Assembly: GCA_004356175.1 (NCBI GenBank)
Contig: SMXV01000051.1
Coordinates: 1-8,084, forward strand
Source: Acidobacteriota bacterium
GTDB lineage: Bacteria > Actinomycetota > Acidimicrobiia > Spongiisociales > UBA5794
Direction of reading: 5' to 3'
Length of the DNA: 8,084 nucleotides
In this document: positions 1 through 6,587 of the stretch, in pieces
Layout: every line of letters begins with the position of its first letter
Numbering within the stretch: the first letter of the stretch is position 1
Translations under genes and position numbers: made by a program
The notes under the pieces: model-generated
What the model was told of the DNA's origin: nothing
Databases searched by the model: none
Seen by the model: only the letters and a program-made list of their open reading frames with translations

Positions 1-1
1 A

Positions 2-658
2 CTTGACAGGGTCACGGTCAGTCTTGACGCCCTCGACGACACCCTGTTCCGAAAGATGATCGACACCGATGTTTCTGTGCAGGTGGTCCTCGACGCCATC
101 GACGTAGCGCAGGACGTTGGTCTCGGGCCCATCAAGATCAACGCGGTTGTGCGACGAGGCTGGAACGAGGGAGAAGTTATCCCTTTGATTGAACGCTTCA
201 GAGGTACAGGTCACACGGTTCGTTTCATTGAGTTCATGGATGTCGGTACGACGAACTCCTGGAACGTCGAGGAGGTTGTGCCGTCGAAGGATCTCGTTGC
301 CATGATCCACAAGAAATGGAGCCTTGAACCCGTCGATGCGAGCTACAAGGGCGAGGTCGCAACGCGACACCGATTTGTGGACGGCATGGGGGAAGTCGGG
401 TTTATCTCGTCAGTGTCCACCCCGTTCTGCGGCGACTGCACTCGTCTCCGACTGTCGGCAGAAGGCAGTCTGTACACTTGCCTCTTCGGTTCAAAAGGAA
501 CGGATCTCAGAGCACCCCTGCGCTCCGACGCTTCTGACGACGAGATTCGGACCATCATCGCCAACGTGTGGATAGAACGTGATGACCGCTACTCCGAGCT
601 CCGCGGCGCCGTTCCCCTCCCCACCCCCAAAATCGAAATGTCCTACATCGGCGGCTGA
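2..658 (+). CDS. moaA: GTP 3',8-cyclase MoaA, C-terminal part (5' end outside window)
   Basis: MoaA is a cytoplasmic radical-SAM enzyme that, with MoaC, converts GTP to cyclic pyranopterin monophosphate, the first step of molybdenum cofactor synthesis. The reading frame is open from base 2, so the N-terminal part with the CxxxCxxC SAM cluster lies upstream of the window. The visible start reads RVTVSLDALDD, a MoaA core strand. Further on come FIEFMDVG and then PFCGDCTRLRLSAEGSLYTC (codons for the three cysteines at 428, 437 and 479). These three cysteines bind the second [4Fe-4S] cluster that holds GTP. The protein ends in SYIGG, and the terminal Gly-Gly is a functional hallmark of MoaA. Every C-terminal element is intact, so the gene is probably functional. 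No other moa gene is visible downstream, where small envelope genes follow after 93 nt. Confidence 0.96.
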   Translation, partial: LDRVTVSLDALDDTLFRKMIDTDVSVQVVLDAIDVAQDVGLGPIKINAVVRRGWNEGEVIPLIERFRGTGHTVRFIEFMDVGTTNSWNVEEVVPSKDLVAMIHKKWSLEPVDASYKGEVATRHRFVDGMGEVGFISSVSTPFCGDCTRLRLSAEGSLYTCLFGSKGTDLRAPLRSDASDDEIRTIIANVWIERDDRYSELRGAVPLPTPKIEMSYIGG

Positions 659-690
659 GCTACGGGCCCCCTCAACCGCTTCGCTCCTGT

Positions 691-715
691 GTCCCCGTAA
701 AGGTGGGACGGGGGT
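691..715 (+). terminator. weak hairpin after moaA, possible terminator
   Basis: CCCCGT (693-698) can pair with ACGGGG (708-713) around a 9-nt loop, and G-U pairs could extend the stem by two. It lies 35 nt after the moaA stop and before the next gene. There is no T-tract after the stem, so an intrinsic terminator is only a possibility. The rest of the 659-751 gap shows no convincing promoter. Confidence 0.25.
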
Positions 716-751
716 ATTGAAGTGGGGGTCCGAATCTGACACCGTGAGGGC

Positions 752-1252
752 ATGGAACCAACGTCACTCTTCGTTTTATACTTTCTTGCGTTGTCGGGAC
801 TTTGGCTGGTCGCCTCGGCGGTCACGCCAGCGATTGATGCTTTGTCCAGTATCGGTGCGGTGCTACCAGTCGGACGGAAGGTTGCGGCGTTCGCCGTAAC
901 AGCGGTGCTCCTTGTTGGGGTGTTTCGTCCGAGTGTGGCTCAGGGAACTCTTGGGCCTCCGAGTGATCGCTTGGTCGAGATGGTTGCCGATACGATTGCG
1001 TCCGACATGTCAACTACACGGCCAACCTTCCTTGCGATAGCGGGTTCGTTGGCCAGCGGTGCGCACGTCGTCGAGTCCGGCGAGTCACTTTGGAAGATCG
1101 CTCGCCAGATACTCACGGAACGTGGCGAGTTGGCTAGCGGCTCCTCGATCTCAGACCTGTGGCACTCCATTTACGAACTCAATCGCGCACTCATTGGCGA
1201 CAATCCCAACCTGATCCACCCAGGACAGGTGCTCCAACTCCCTACGGGGTGA
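752..1252 (+). CDS. membrane-anchored LysM-domain protein
   Basis: A 166-residue protein with two hydrophobic stretches near the N-terminus (about residues 6-28 and 44-58), a linker, and a C-terminal LysM domain (about 105-164). The domain begins HVVESGESLWKIARQIL and ends NPNLIHPGQVLQLP, the usual first and last strands, with a longer middle part containing the typical YELNR segment. LysM binds the GlcNAc-containing backbone of peptidoglycan, so the protein probably sits in the membrane with the LysM domain facing the wall. No catalytic domain is present. The ATG at 752 is chosen because an in-frame TGA lies at 737 and later starts would cut the first membrane segment. The GAGGG at 746-750 is only 1 nt from the ATG, an unusually poor ribosome-binding spacing. 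The gene probably forms an operon with the next gene, whose ATG follows 2 nt after this stop. The cellular role is unknown. Confidence 0.8.
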   Translation: MEPTSLFVLYFLALSGLWLVASAVTPAIDALSSIGAVLPVGRKVAAFAVTAVLLVGVFRPSVAQGTLGPPSDRLVEMVADTIASDMSTTRPTFLAIAGSLASGAHVVESGESLWKIARQILTERGELASGSSISDLWHSIYELNRALIGDNPNLIHPGQVLQLPTG

Positions 1253-1254
1253 AC

Positions 1255-1881
1255 ATGGAATCCGAAGAACTTGAACAGATTCCCTGGGCGAATCTTGTCG
1301 CTGAGCAGACGGACGGCATCGACAAACGAATCTACATGGGTGTCGGCGTGGTCGCCATTTTGGTGGTGCTGATCCTCGGCATGAGAATGTTCGGCGGCAG
1401 TGGCCAGCCGGTGCCTTTGCCAATGGAATCTCTTCCGGCCGTGACCGCGGTCGAGATCACACCCACACCGTCTCCAATGGTTGTTACAGAGGCTGATCTT
1501 CGCGCGGACGAGGCCCCGGTACCCGTGCAGGCATCGAGCAATCTCCTTGCCGAGGTCACCGCGGAATGGTTTGTCACGGACTGGTTCACACGAGACGGCT
1601 CAGGCGAAACCGTTCGATCCATCCGCTCGGTTCTGTCCCCGGATCTTCAATCGATGGATCTTCCGCATGACGAACCGGACGCTGAGGTCGTATTCGTTGA
1701 GTGGGCCAAGACAGTCGAGATCGAGACAATCTCACAGACCACAGTGGGCGTAACGATTGCCTACCGGTCGATTCGCCAGACGGACGAAGGCTTCGTGAGA
1801 AATCCCGTCGAAACGGTTGTCGTGATTCTCGACATCTCGGACGACTCTGCAATGGTCACGGCACTACCGATTCAGAGCTGA
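1255..1881 (+). CDS. single-pass membrane protein with exported C-terminal domain, function unknown
   Basis: A 208-residue protein that I do not recognise by name. It has a short acidic cytoplasmic N-terminus, KR at residues 24-25, one hydrophobic membrane helix (about 27-43), a Pro/Thr-rich linker (about 50-92) and a folded C-terminal domain (about 95-208). Positive charge before the helix suggests the C-terminus is outside. The layout of helix, flexible linker and small alpha+beta domain resembles TcpC or other NTF2-like accessory subunits of secretion and conjugation machines. That is an inference from architecture, not from a recognised motif. The frame is open further upstream, but the ATG at 1255 is preferred: it follows the LysM gene stop by 2 nt, has GGGG (1246-1249) 5 nt upstream, and avoids a long overlap. 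Co-expression with the LysM protein suggests a shared envelope role. Confidence 0.7.
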   Translation: MESEELEQIPWANLVAEQTDGIDKRIYMGVGVVAILVVLILGMRMFGGSGQPVPLPMESLPAVTAVEITPTPSPMVVTEADLRADEAPVPVQASSNLLAEVTAEWFVTDWFTRDGSGETVRSIRSVLSPDLQSMDLPHDEPDAEVVFVEWAKTVEIETISQTTVGVTIAYRSIRQTDEGFVRNPVETVVVILDISDDSAMVTALPIQS

Positions 1882-1887
1882 TCAGCT
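1876..1887. repeat. palindrome across two convergent stop codons
   Basis: AGCTGATCAGCT is a perfect 12-bp palindrome. Its centre contains both stop codons: TGA of the plus-strand gene at 1879-1881 and, on the other strand, TGA of the Nfu-like gene at 1882-1884. With a 2-nt bulge the arms extend to ATTCAG/CTGAAT. It could form a small hairpin in both transcripts, but there is no T-tract, so a bidirectional terminator role is weakly supported. Confidence 0.35.
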
Positions 1888-2133
1888 GAATGTCTGCTCA
1901 AGAAGCGTCACGATTTGGGGCACGAGTGTGTCCCAATCGGAGCTCTCGGTTCGTGTAACGGTCACGAAGTCTGCTGTCATGAAGACCGACATGACACCAT
2001 CGATTCCAAACAAGCCAGCAATTCGGTCGTCCGCGCCGTCTGCCTCGGTCGCGGATGACGGCGCTCCGACGGCTGTGCCGACGTTGAACTTCATCGCCAT
2101 AGGATTCGGTGTTGTCTCAGTTGTCACGCCCAT
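1882..2133 (-). CDS. stand-alone Nfu/NifU N-terminal domain protein
   Basis: An 83-residue protein matching the Nfu_N domain found at the N-terminus of Nfu iron-sulfur scaffold proteins. The hallmarks are TPNPMAMKFNVG near the start, LFGIDGVMSVFMTADFVTVTR in the middle, and a tryptophan followed by a C-terminal helix. In full Nfu proteins the CxxC cluster-binding domain follows, but here it is absent and the protein has no cysteine at all. It cannot hold a cluster itself, and may act as a binding or adaptor module for a scaffold encoded elsewhere. The ATG at 2133 has AAGGA 5 nt upstream on this strand. The gene is divergent from hyuA with only 45 bp between starts and is adjacent at its stop to the plus-strand membrane protein gene. 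Domain identity is strong; the exact role is unknown. Confidence 0.82.
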   Translation of the reverse strand: MGVTTETTPNPMAMKFNVGTAVGAPSSATEADGADDRIAGLFGIDGVMSVFMTADFVTVTRTESSDWDTLVPQIVTLLEQTFS

Positions 2134-2159
2134 GGAGATCCTTGCCGTGGTGGTTGCTC

Positions 2160-2189
2160 ATCGTAGCGGTGCGCGAGCATGATTGTCGG
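2160..2189 (-). promoter_or_regulatory. candidate promoter for the Nfu-like gene
   Basis: On the minus strand CCGACA (2184-2189), an 18-bp spacer and TACGAT (2160-2165) resemble a housekeeping promoter. It would start transcription near 2153, giving a leader of about 20 nt that contains the AAGGA of the Nfu-like gene. The -35 element lies inside the start of hyuA. Both hexamers match consensus only partly. Confidence 0.3.
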
Positions 2190-4098
2190 TGCCGACGTCG
2201 GAGGCACGTTCACTGACCTCGTTGTTGTTGAGGACGGGCAGGTTCGCACAGCAAAATTGCCGACCGCGCAATCCGCCGAGGTATCGGTGTCGGCTGGAAT
2301 CGAGGAACTCGTCGGCTCTGCGCATATCGACGTGTTTATCCATGGCACGACGGTCGCGACGAACGCTCTCCTTGAGCGGAAGGGTGCGCGCACGTTGCTG
2401 ATCACAGACGAGGGATTTGAGGACGTCATAGAGATTGCTCGGCAGGACAGGCCATCTCTATATGACCCCCTCGAAGACCGACCCACGCCTCTCGTCGATC
2501 GCACGATGCGAATTGGGACGGTCGACATGACGCCTCCATCTCTACCAGACGTCGAGGCAGTCGCGATTGCTCTCATCGATGGACACGTCGAGCGGGAGGC
2601 GGAACAGGTCCTCGGGGATCGGGTTGGAACCGTACTTCCCAACGTTCCGGTGAGTCTGTCGTCGGTCGTGTCTGGCGAGTTCCGGGAGTACGAACGCACG
2701 TCCACAACAGTTCTGAACGCCTATCTCGCGCCGGTCGTGTCGTCCTATCTCGATGCAATGGATCAGGAACTCGTGCAGTCGGGGAGGGTCGGGAGCCTCT
2801 CGGTCATGCGCTCGTCCGGTGGTCTGATGGACGTTGCTGGCGCATCCGCGTTGCCAGCGGCTGTGCTTCTGTCAGGCCCGGCAGGCGGTGTGGTGGCGGC
2901 ATCGGAGTACGCGCGAGTTCTCGGAAAGAGACGGATTGTTTCGTTCGACATGGGCGGGACATCGACCGATGTCTGCCTCATTCTTGATGGCAACATCGAG
3001 GTGTCCCACGAGCGCCTAATCGACGGATACGTGTGCCGCCTCCCATCGGTTGGTGTGAACACCGTTGGTGCAGGAGGTGGCTCCATTGCATGGATCGACG
3101 CCGGAGGTGCGCTCCGAGTTGGGCCGCGCAGCGCCGGTTCGGTTCCCGGGCCGGCTGGTTACGGACATGGCGGTACTGATCCGACCGTGACTGATGCAAA
3201 CATCGTGCTCGGCCGCATTCGCGGCGATGTCCTGCTCGGTGGTCGGCTCCGGCTCGATCCCGACGCTGCGCAGGCGGCGGTGGCAGGGCTGGCCGAGCAG
3301 CTTGGCGTCACAACCTTCGGAGCCGCAACAGGAATCATCGACATTGCGGAAGAGATCATGGCCGGTGCAATCCGCACTGTCTTTGTCGAGACAGGTGCAG
3401 ACGTCAGTGGAGCAAGCCTTGTTGCGTTCGGAGGAGCTGGCGGTCTCCACGCCAGCTCCCTTGCAAGGTCGCTTGGCCTGACAAGTGTCGTTGTACCGCC
3501 GTTTGCTGGTGTCCTGTCTGCAGTTGGTCTACTGCTTGCTCCGCCGCGATCCGATGCGCAGCGCGCAATCTTTGTCCGTGACAGCAACCTTGGTTCGGTC
3601 CACCAGACAGCACGTGACCTTGAGTCTGATACGCGTGACGCTCTCGGCAGGTCTGGCTTCGAGAATCCCACCGTGACGTTCTCTCTTGACGTCAGATACG
3701 TAGGCCAGGCCCATGAGATCTCCGTGCCGTGGGATGGAGAAACCATCGGTACGATTCGGTCGCGTTTCGGAGCACTTCATCGGATTCGCAACGGTTTCGA
3801 GCGTCCAGATGACCCAATCGAGATCGTTGCTGTCCGTGCAGTTGCAACGGCAAAGCCAGCGCTATCGGTCGACGAGATCGTGACCGGCAACGCGGCTCAT
3901 AGACGTTCCGATGGTCGCGCTGATGTCCTCGTTGGATCGGGCTCGATGTCTGTTCCCGTTGTCAACCGCGCAGAGCTCTCCGCGGGTTCGCGTATTGTTG
4001 GCCCAGCAATTGTCGAGGACGACGGCTCAACCATCTTCCTTCACGAAGGCGACCGTGGTGCGGTCCACGATTGCGGCGCTATCGAGGTGACGTGGTGA
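2179..4098 (+). CDS. hyuA: hydantoinase/oxoprolinase family subunit A (HyuA-type)
   Basis: A 639-residue ATP-dependent subunit of the family that includes N-methylhydantoinase A, the 5-oxoprolinase A part and the acetone/acetophenone carboxylase beta subunits. These enzymes use ATP to activate a cyclic amide or a ketone in the cytoplasm together with a HyuB partner. Visible signatures are GADVGGTFTD (4-13, phosphate-binding loop of the actin-like ATPase fold), HGTTVATNALLERKG (55-69), LSGPAGG (231-237), DMGGTSTDV (257-265, second phosphate loop), GVNTVGAGGGSIAW (292-305), a PGPAGYGHGG segment (about 323-332) and FGGAGGLH (417-424). The C-terminal GPAIVEDDGSTIFL is also typical. Length is slightly below many members, but no core motif is missing. 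The ATG at 2179 starts exactly at the first strand; upstream Shine-Dalgarno pairing is weak. It overlaps hyuB by 4 nt. The symbol denotes the family only, since sequence alone does not give the substrate. Confidence 0.9.
   Translation: MIVGADVGGTFTDLVVVEDGQVRTAKLPTAQSAEVSVSAGIEELVGSAHIDVFIHGTTVATNALLERKGARTLLITDEGFEDVIEIARQDRPSLYDPLEDRPTPLVDRTMRIGTVDMTPPSLPDVEAVAIALIDGHVEREAEQVLGDRVGTVLPNVPVSLSSVVSGEFREYERTSTTVLNAYLAPVVSSYLDAMDQELVQSGRVGSLSVMRSSGGLMDVAGASALPAAVLLSGPAGGVVAASEYARVLGKRRIVSFDMGGTSTDVCLILDGNIEVSHERLIDGYVCRLPSVGVNTVGAGGGSIAWIDAGGALRVGPRSAGSVPGPAGYGHGGTDPTVTDANIVLGRIRGDVLLGGRLRLDPDAAQAAVAGLAEQLGVTTFGAATGIIDIAEEIMAGAIRTVFVETGADVSGASLVAFGGAGGLHASSLARSLGLTSVVVPPFAGVLSAVGLLLAPPRSDAQRAIFVRDSNLGSVHQTARDLESDTRDALGRSGFENPTVTFSLDVRYVGQAHEISVPWDGETIGTIRSRFGALHRIRNGFERPDDPIEIVAVRAVATAKPALSVDEIVTGNAAHRRSDGRADVLVGSGSMSVPVVNRAELSAGSRIVGPAIVEDDGSTIFLHEGDRGAVHDCGAIEVTW
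4084..4097 (+). promoter_or_regulatory. ribosome-binding site deciding the hyuB start
   Basis: GAGGTGA at 4084-4090, inside the end of hyuA, is followed 4 nt later by GTG at 4095. That GTG overlaps the hyuA TGA as GTGA, an arrangement typical of translational coupling. A start at ATG 4071 would add eight residues before the conserved LDPITLE and has no comparable site. A GTG at 4092 is too close to the site. Confidence 0.6.
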
Positions 4099-5639
4099 GC
4101 CTCGACCCAATAACACTCGAAGCAATGCGCATCCAGATGGCGAGTGTTGCGCGTGATATGGGGGTTGTGCTGACGATGACAGCGTTCTCCCCAAACATCA
4201 AAGAACGAGCCGACTGCTCGGCCGCTGTGTTCACACGGGATGGTGAGATGCTTGCCCAGGCCGAACACATTCCGGTGCATCTCGGTTCCATGCCTGCATC
4301 GGTTGCCGCGATCATCAAGCAGTTCGGTGCAGACCCTGAACCCGACACCCAATATGCGTTGAACGATCCGTTCAACGGAGGAACGCACCTCAATGACCTC
4401 ACCCTTGTGCGCCCAGTGCACGTTGGCGGGAGACTCGTTGCGTGGGTCGGTAACCGTGCCCACCACGCCGACGTCGGGGGAGAGGCACCCGGGTCGATGC
4501 CGGCACATGCGGTCCGGGTTGACCAGGAGGGCATCGTCGTCAAACCGATTCTTGCGGCCCGCAACGGCGGATGGTCGCCGGAGTTCGTTGAGCCGTTCCT
4601 TGCTGCGACTCGTACCCCTATTGAGCGTAGGGGAGATCTTGCAGCCCAACTTGGTGCGAATGAAGCTGGCGCTCTGCGCCTCGTGTCGCTTATCGAACCT
4701 CTCGGGCTTGACGCATACGAGCGAGTGTGCGTCGGTCTGATGAACTACGGTGAGCGCCGCATGCGCGCAGCGATTTCCGCGCTACCGGACGGTACGTCAA
4801 CGTTCACTGATCACATGGAATGGGGCGGGGGCCTTGTCCCAATCGTCGCCAGTGTGACGGTCGATGGTGAGGAGTTAACCGCCGACCTGTCCGCATCCGC
4901 TGACCAGGTGGAAGGGAACATCAACGCAGTGCGCGCAGTCACAGAGTCTTGTCTCTCGTTTGCCGTCCGAGTGGCAAGCGACCCGACCATTCCGGCAACG
5001 GGTGGTGCTCACAGACCGCTGCACCTTGTGACTCGAAGCGGATCGATCGTCGATGCGCAGGCACCGGTCGCGGTCGCGGCGGGAAACGTTGAAACGTCCC
5101 AGCGGATTGCCGACGCAATCCTCGGAGCCTTGGCACACTTTGCGCCCGGCACTGTGCCTGCCGCGAGCCAGGGCACGATGAACAACGTCCTCGTCGGAAA
5201 TGAACGATTCGCGTATTACGAGACTGTTGCGGGTGGTCAGGGTGCACGACCGACCCGCGATGGACAGTCAGGTATCCAGACCGGCATGACGAACACGAGG
5301 AACACACCGATTACGTCAATCAGCACCCACTATCCGTTTTCGATATCGCGATACAAGTTGCGACAGGGAAGTGGAGGACGCGGCACGTTCTCCGGTGGTG
5401 ATGGCATCGAACGTGGCTTGCTCTTTCACGAACCCGCAACGCTCTCGCTCATGGGAGAGCGCAGAGCCACGTCGCCATGGGGACTTTCTGGTGGCGAGCC
5501 AGGCGCACCGGGGGAGGACTGGCTCATTCACGCTGGCGGCGAGAGAGAACGACTCCCTTCCAAGTGCACCGTTGCTGTCGAACCAGGCGACCAACTGCTC
5601 GTCCTCACGCCCGGCGGCGGCGGATGGGGCAGTCCATAA
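4095..5639 (+). CDS. hyuB: hydantoinase/oxoprolinase family subunit B (HyuB-type)
   Basis: A 514-residue partner of the upstream HyuA-type protein, in the family of N-methylhydantoinase B, the oxoprolinase B part and the acetone carboxylase alpha subunits. It starts with LDPITLEAMR, as the family does, and continues with AFSPNIKERADCS (30-42), HIPVHLGSMP (58-67), LNDPFNGGTHLNDL (89-102) and NRAHHADVGG (120-129), a histidine/aspartate cluster thought to bind metal. Near the C-terminus are YETVAGGQGAR, MTNTRNTPITS and GGRGTFSGGDGIERG, and the protein ends in LTPGGGGWGSP. Length is close to the family norm. The two subunits should form one ATP-dependent complex that opens a lactam or hydantoin ring or carboxylates a ketone. 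No small third subunit as in acetone carboxylase follows, which slightly favours the hydantoinase/oxoprolinase side. The gene ends 27 nt before the convergent transketolase gene. Confidence 0.9.
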   Translation: MSLDPITLEAMRIQMASVARDMGVVLTMTAFSPNIKERADCSAAVFTRDGEMLAQAEHIPVHLGSMPASVAAIIKQFGADPEPDTQYALNDPFNGGTHLNDLTLVRPVHVGGRLVAWVGNRAHHADVGGEAPGSMPAHAVRVDQEGIVVKPILAARNGGWSPEFVEPFLAATRTPIERRGDLAAQLGANEAGALRLVSLIEPLGLDAYERVCVGLMNYGERRMRAAISALPDGTSTFTDHMEWGGGLVPIVASVTVDGEELTADLSASADQVEGNINAVRAVTESCLSFAVRVASDPTIPATGGAHRPLHLVTRSGSIVDAQAPVAVAAGNVETSQRIADAILGALAHFAPGTVPAASQGTMNNVLVGNERFAYYETVAGGQGARPTRDGQSGIQTGMTNTRNTPITSISTHYPFSISRYKLRQGSGGRGTFSGGDGIERGLLFHEPATLSLMGERRATSPWGLSGGEPGAPGEDWLIHAGGERERLPSKCTVAVEPGDQLLVLTPGGGGWGSP

Positions 5640-5640
5640 G

Positions 5641-5688
5641 GGCGCCGTCCCGTCCGTTCCTTGAGTTCAGGCGGCAGAGAGCGGCGCC
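5641..5688. repeat. GC-rich inverted repeat between convergent genes
   Basis: GGCGCCG (5641-5647) is repeated inverted as CGGCGCC (5682-5688) with 34 nt between. Inside it a second possible stem, CAGGCG (5668-5673) with CGCCTG (5685-5690), overlaps the 3' end of the transketolase gene. The element covers the end of both convergent transcripts. It could slow or stop transcription, but no T-tract follows on either strand. Confidence 0.3.
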
Positions 5689-6587
5689 TGGATCACACGA
5701 GTCACAAAAGATCGAATGCCCTGCGCATCGAGGCCGTGTATCTCGCGATGGTCCCTCGGTGTTCCATAGATGCGAAGTTCCGGCTCCGTGACACCGTGCG
5801 AGAACAAACGAATCGGCCGATCGTTGAGCGCATCGGCTACGCGTCCTGAAGATGTTCCGGCCAGAAATGGCTCGATCAGAATCACGTCGGTCCCCCTCAC
5901 AAAGTTTCGCAGCGCAGGGGCGTCAAGAGGTACAACCGTAGAGGCATACAACACCGACACGTCAAGACCCGACGTCGCATCCAACGTGGCATCGACGAGA
6001 GGCCCGACAACGAGGATGGTCGGCGAACCTTCGCTACCCGTTCGGAGCGCGATGATGCTCCCTGGTTCAGCGGTGTAGGACTCGCGGTTCTGATCGATTG
6101 AGGTCCGAATGTAGGCGGACGCACCGTGAGCGTGTTCATGGCGTAGGAGTAGCTCCAGTTCGTCAGGGTGGCCGGGGACATGAATCGACCATCCTGGGAG
6201 TGTTGCCATGAGGGCAACATCCTCAGGTGCCTGATGTGTTCTTCCTGAGCCGGAAGAGTCCCACGAAGCGCCGACGGATACAAGTATGGCGTTGACCCCC
6301 TGGTGAGTCAGGTCAAGTTTGATCTGCTCATAGGGACGCTCGACGAGAAATGGCGCGTATCCAGAGACGATCGGCTTGAACCCTTGCAAAGCGAGACCCC
6401 CCGCAACTCCGATCTGGGCCTGTTCGCGAATGCCAACATCGATGATGCGGTCGGGGAAGCGTTGGATGAGACCTCTGTCCGCAAACATGCTGCGGCCGAT
6501 CACTGCGAGTACCGCAACAGTTCTCGTGTCGGATGCAAGCAGCTCGCCGGTGACATCGGTAAAACGAAACCGCATCGAATCAAACAT
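5667..6587 (-). CDS. transketolase-family enzyme, C-terminal subunit (Pyr and C domains)
   Basis: A 306-residue protein carrying the second half of a transketolase/DXS-type thiamine diphosphate enzyme. The pyrimidine-binding domain includes FPDRIIDVGIREQ (44-56), where Glu55 is the conserved acid that activates the cofactor aminopyrimidine. It continues AGGLALQGFKPIVSGYAPF and GRTHQAPEDVALM (115-127), the usual G-x-T-H-Q loop. The transketolase C-terminal domain (about 185-300) follows. The ATG at 6587 is chosen over the more upstream ATG at 6704: the domain starts here (MRFRFTDVTGELL), the overlap with the upstream gene is only 8 nt, and GGGA lies a few bases upstream. Together with the gene at 6580-7299 it makes one active site at the subunit interface. 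Donor and acceptor sugars cannot be told; DXS-like or specialised ketol transfer are both possible. Confidence 0.88.
   Translation of the reverse strand: MFDSMRFRFTDVTGELLASDTRTVAVLAVIGRSMFADRGLIQRFPDRIIDVGIREQAQIGVAGGLALQGFKPIVSGYAPFLVERPYEQIKLDLTHQGVNAILVSVGASWDSSGSGRTHQAPEDVALMATLPGWSIHVPGHPDELELLLRHEHAHGASAYIRTSIDQNRESYTAEPGSIIALRTGSEGSPTILVVGPLVDATLDATSGLDVSVLYASTVVPLDAPALRNFVRGTDVILIEPFLAGTSSGRVADALNDRPIRLFSHGVTEPELRIYGTPRDHREIHGLDAQGIRSFVTRVIQAPLSAA

Noticed and set aside
1159..1254. 32-residue N-terminal extension of the single-pass membrane protein
   Set aside because: It lies inside the LysM domain of the upstream gene in another frame. ATG 1255 gives a clean 2-nt gap and a plausible ribosome-binding site.
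1928..2182. Open plus-strand frame opposite the Nfu-like gene
   Set aside because: It is the mirror of a gene with clear family motifs on the other strand, has no recognisable domain, and overlaps the start of hyuA.
2979..3746. Long minus-strand frames opposite hyuA
   Set aside because: They are antisense shadows of a strongly conserved gene, with Arg/Ser/Pro-rich translations and no motifs.
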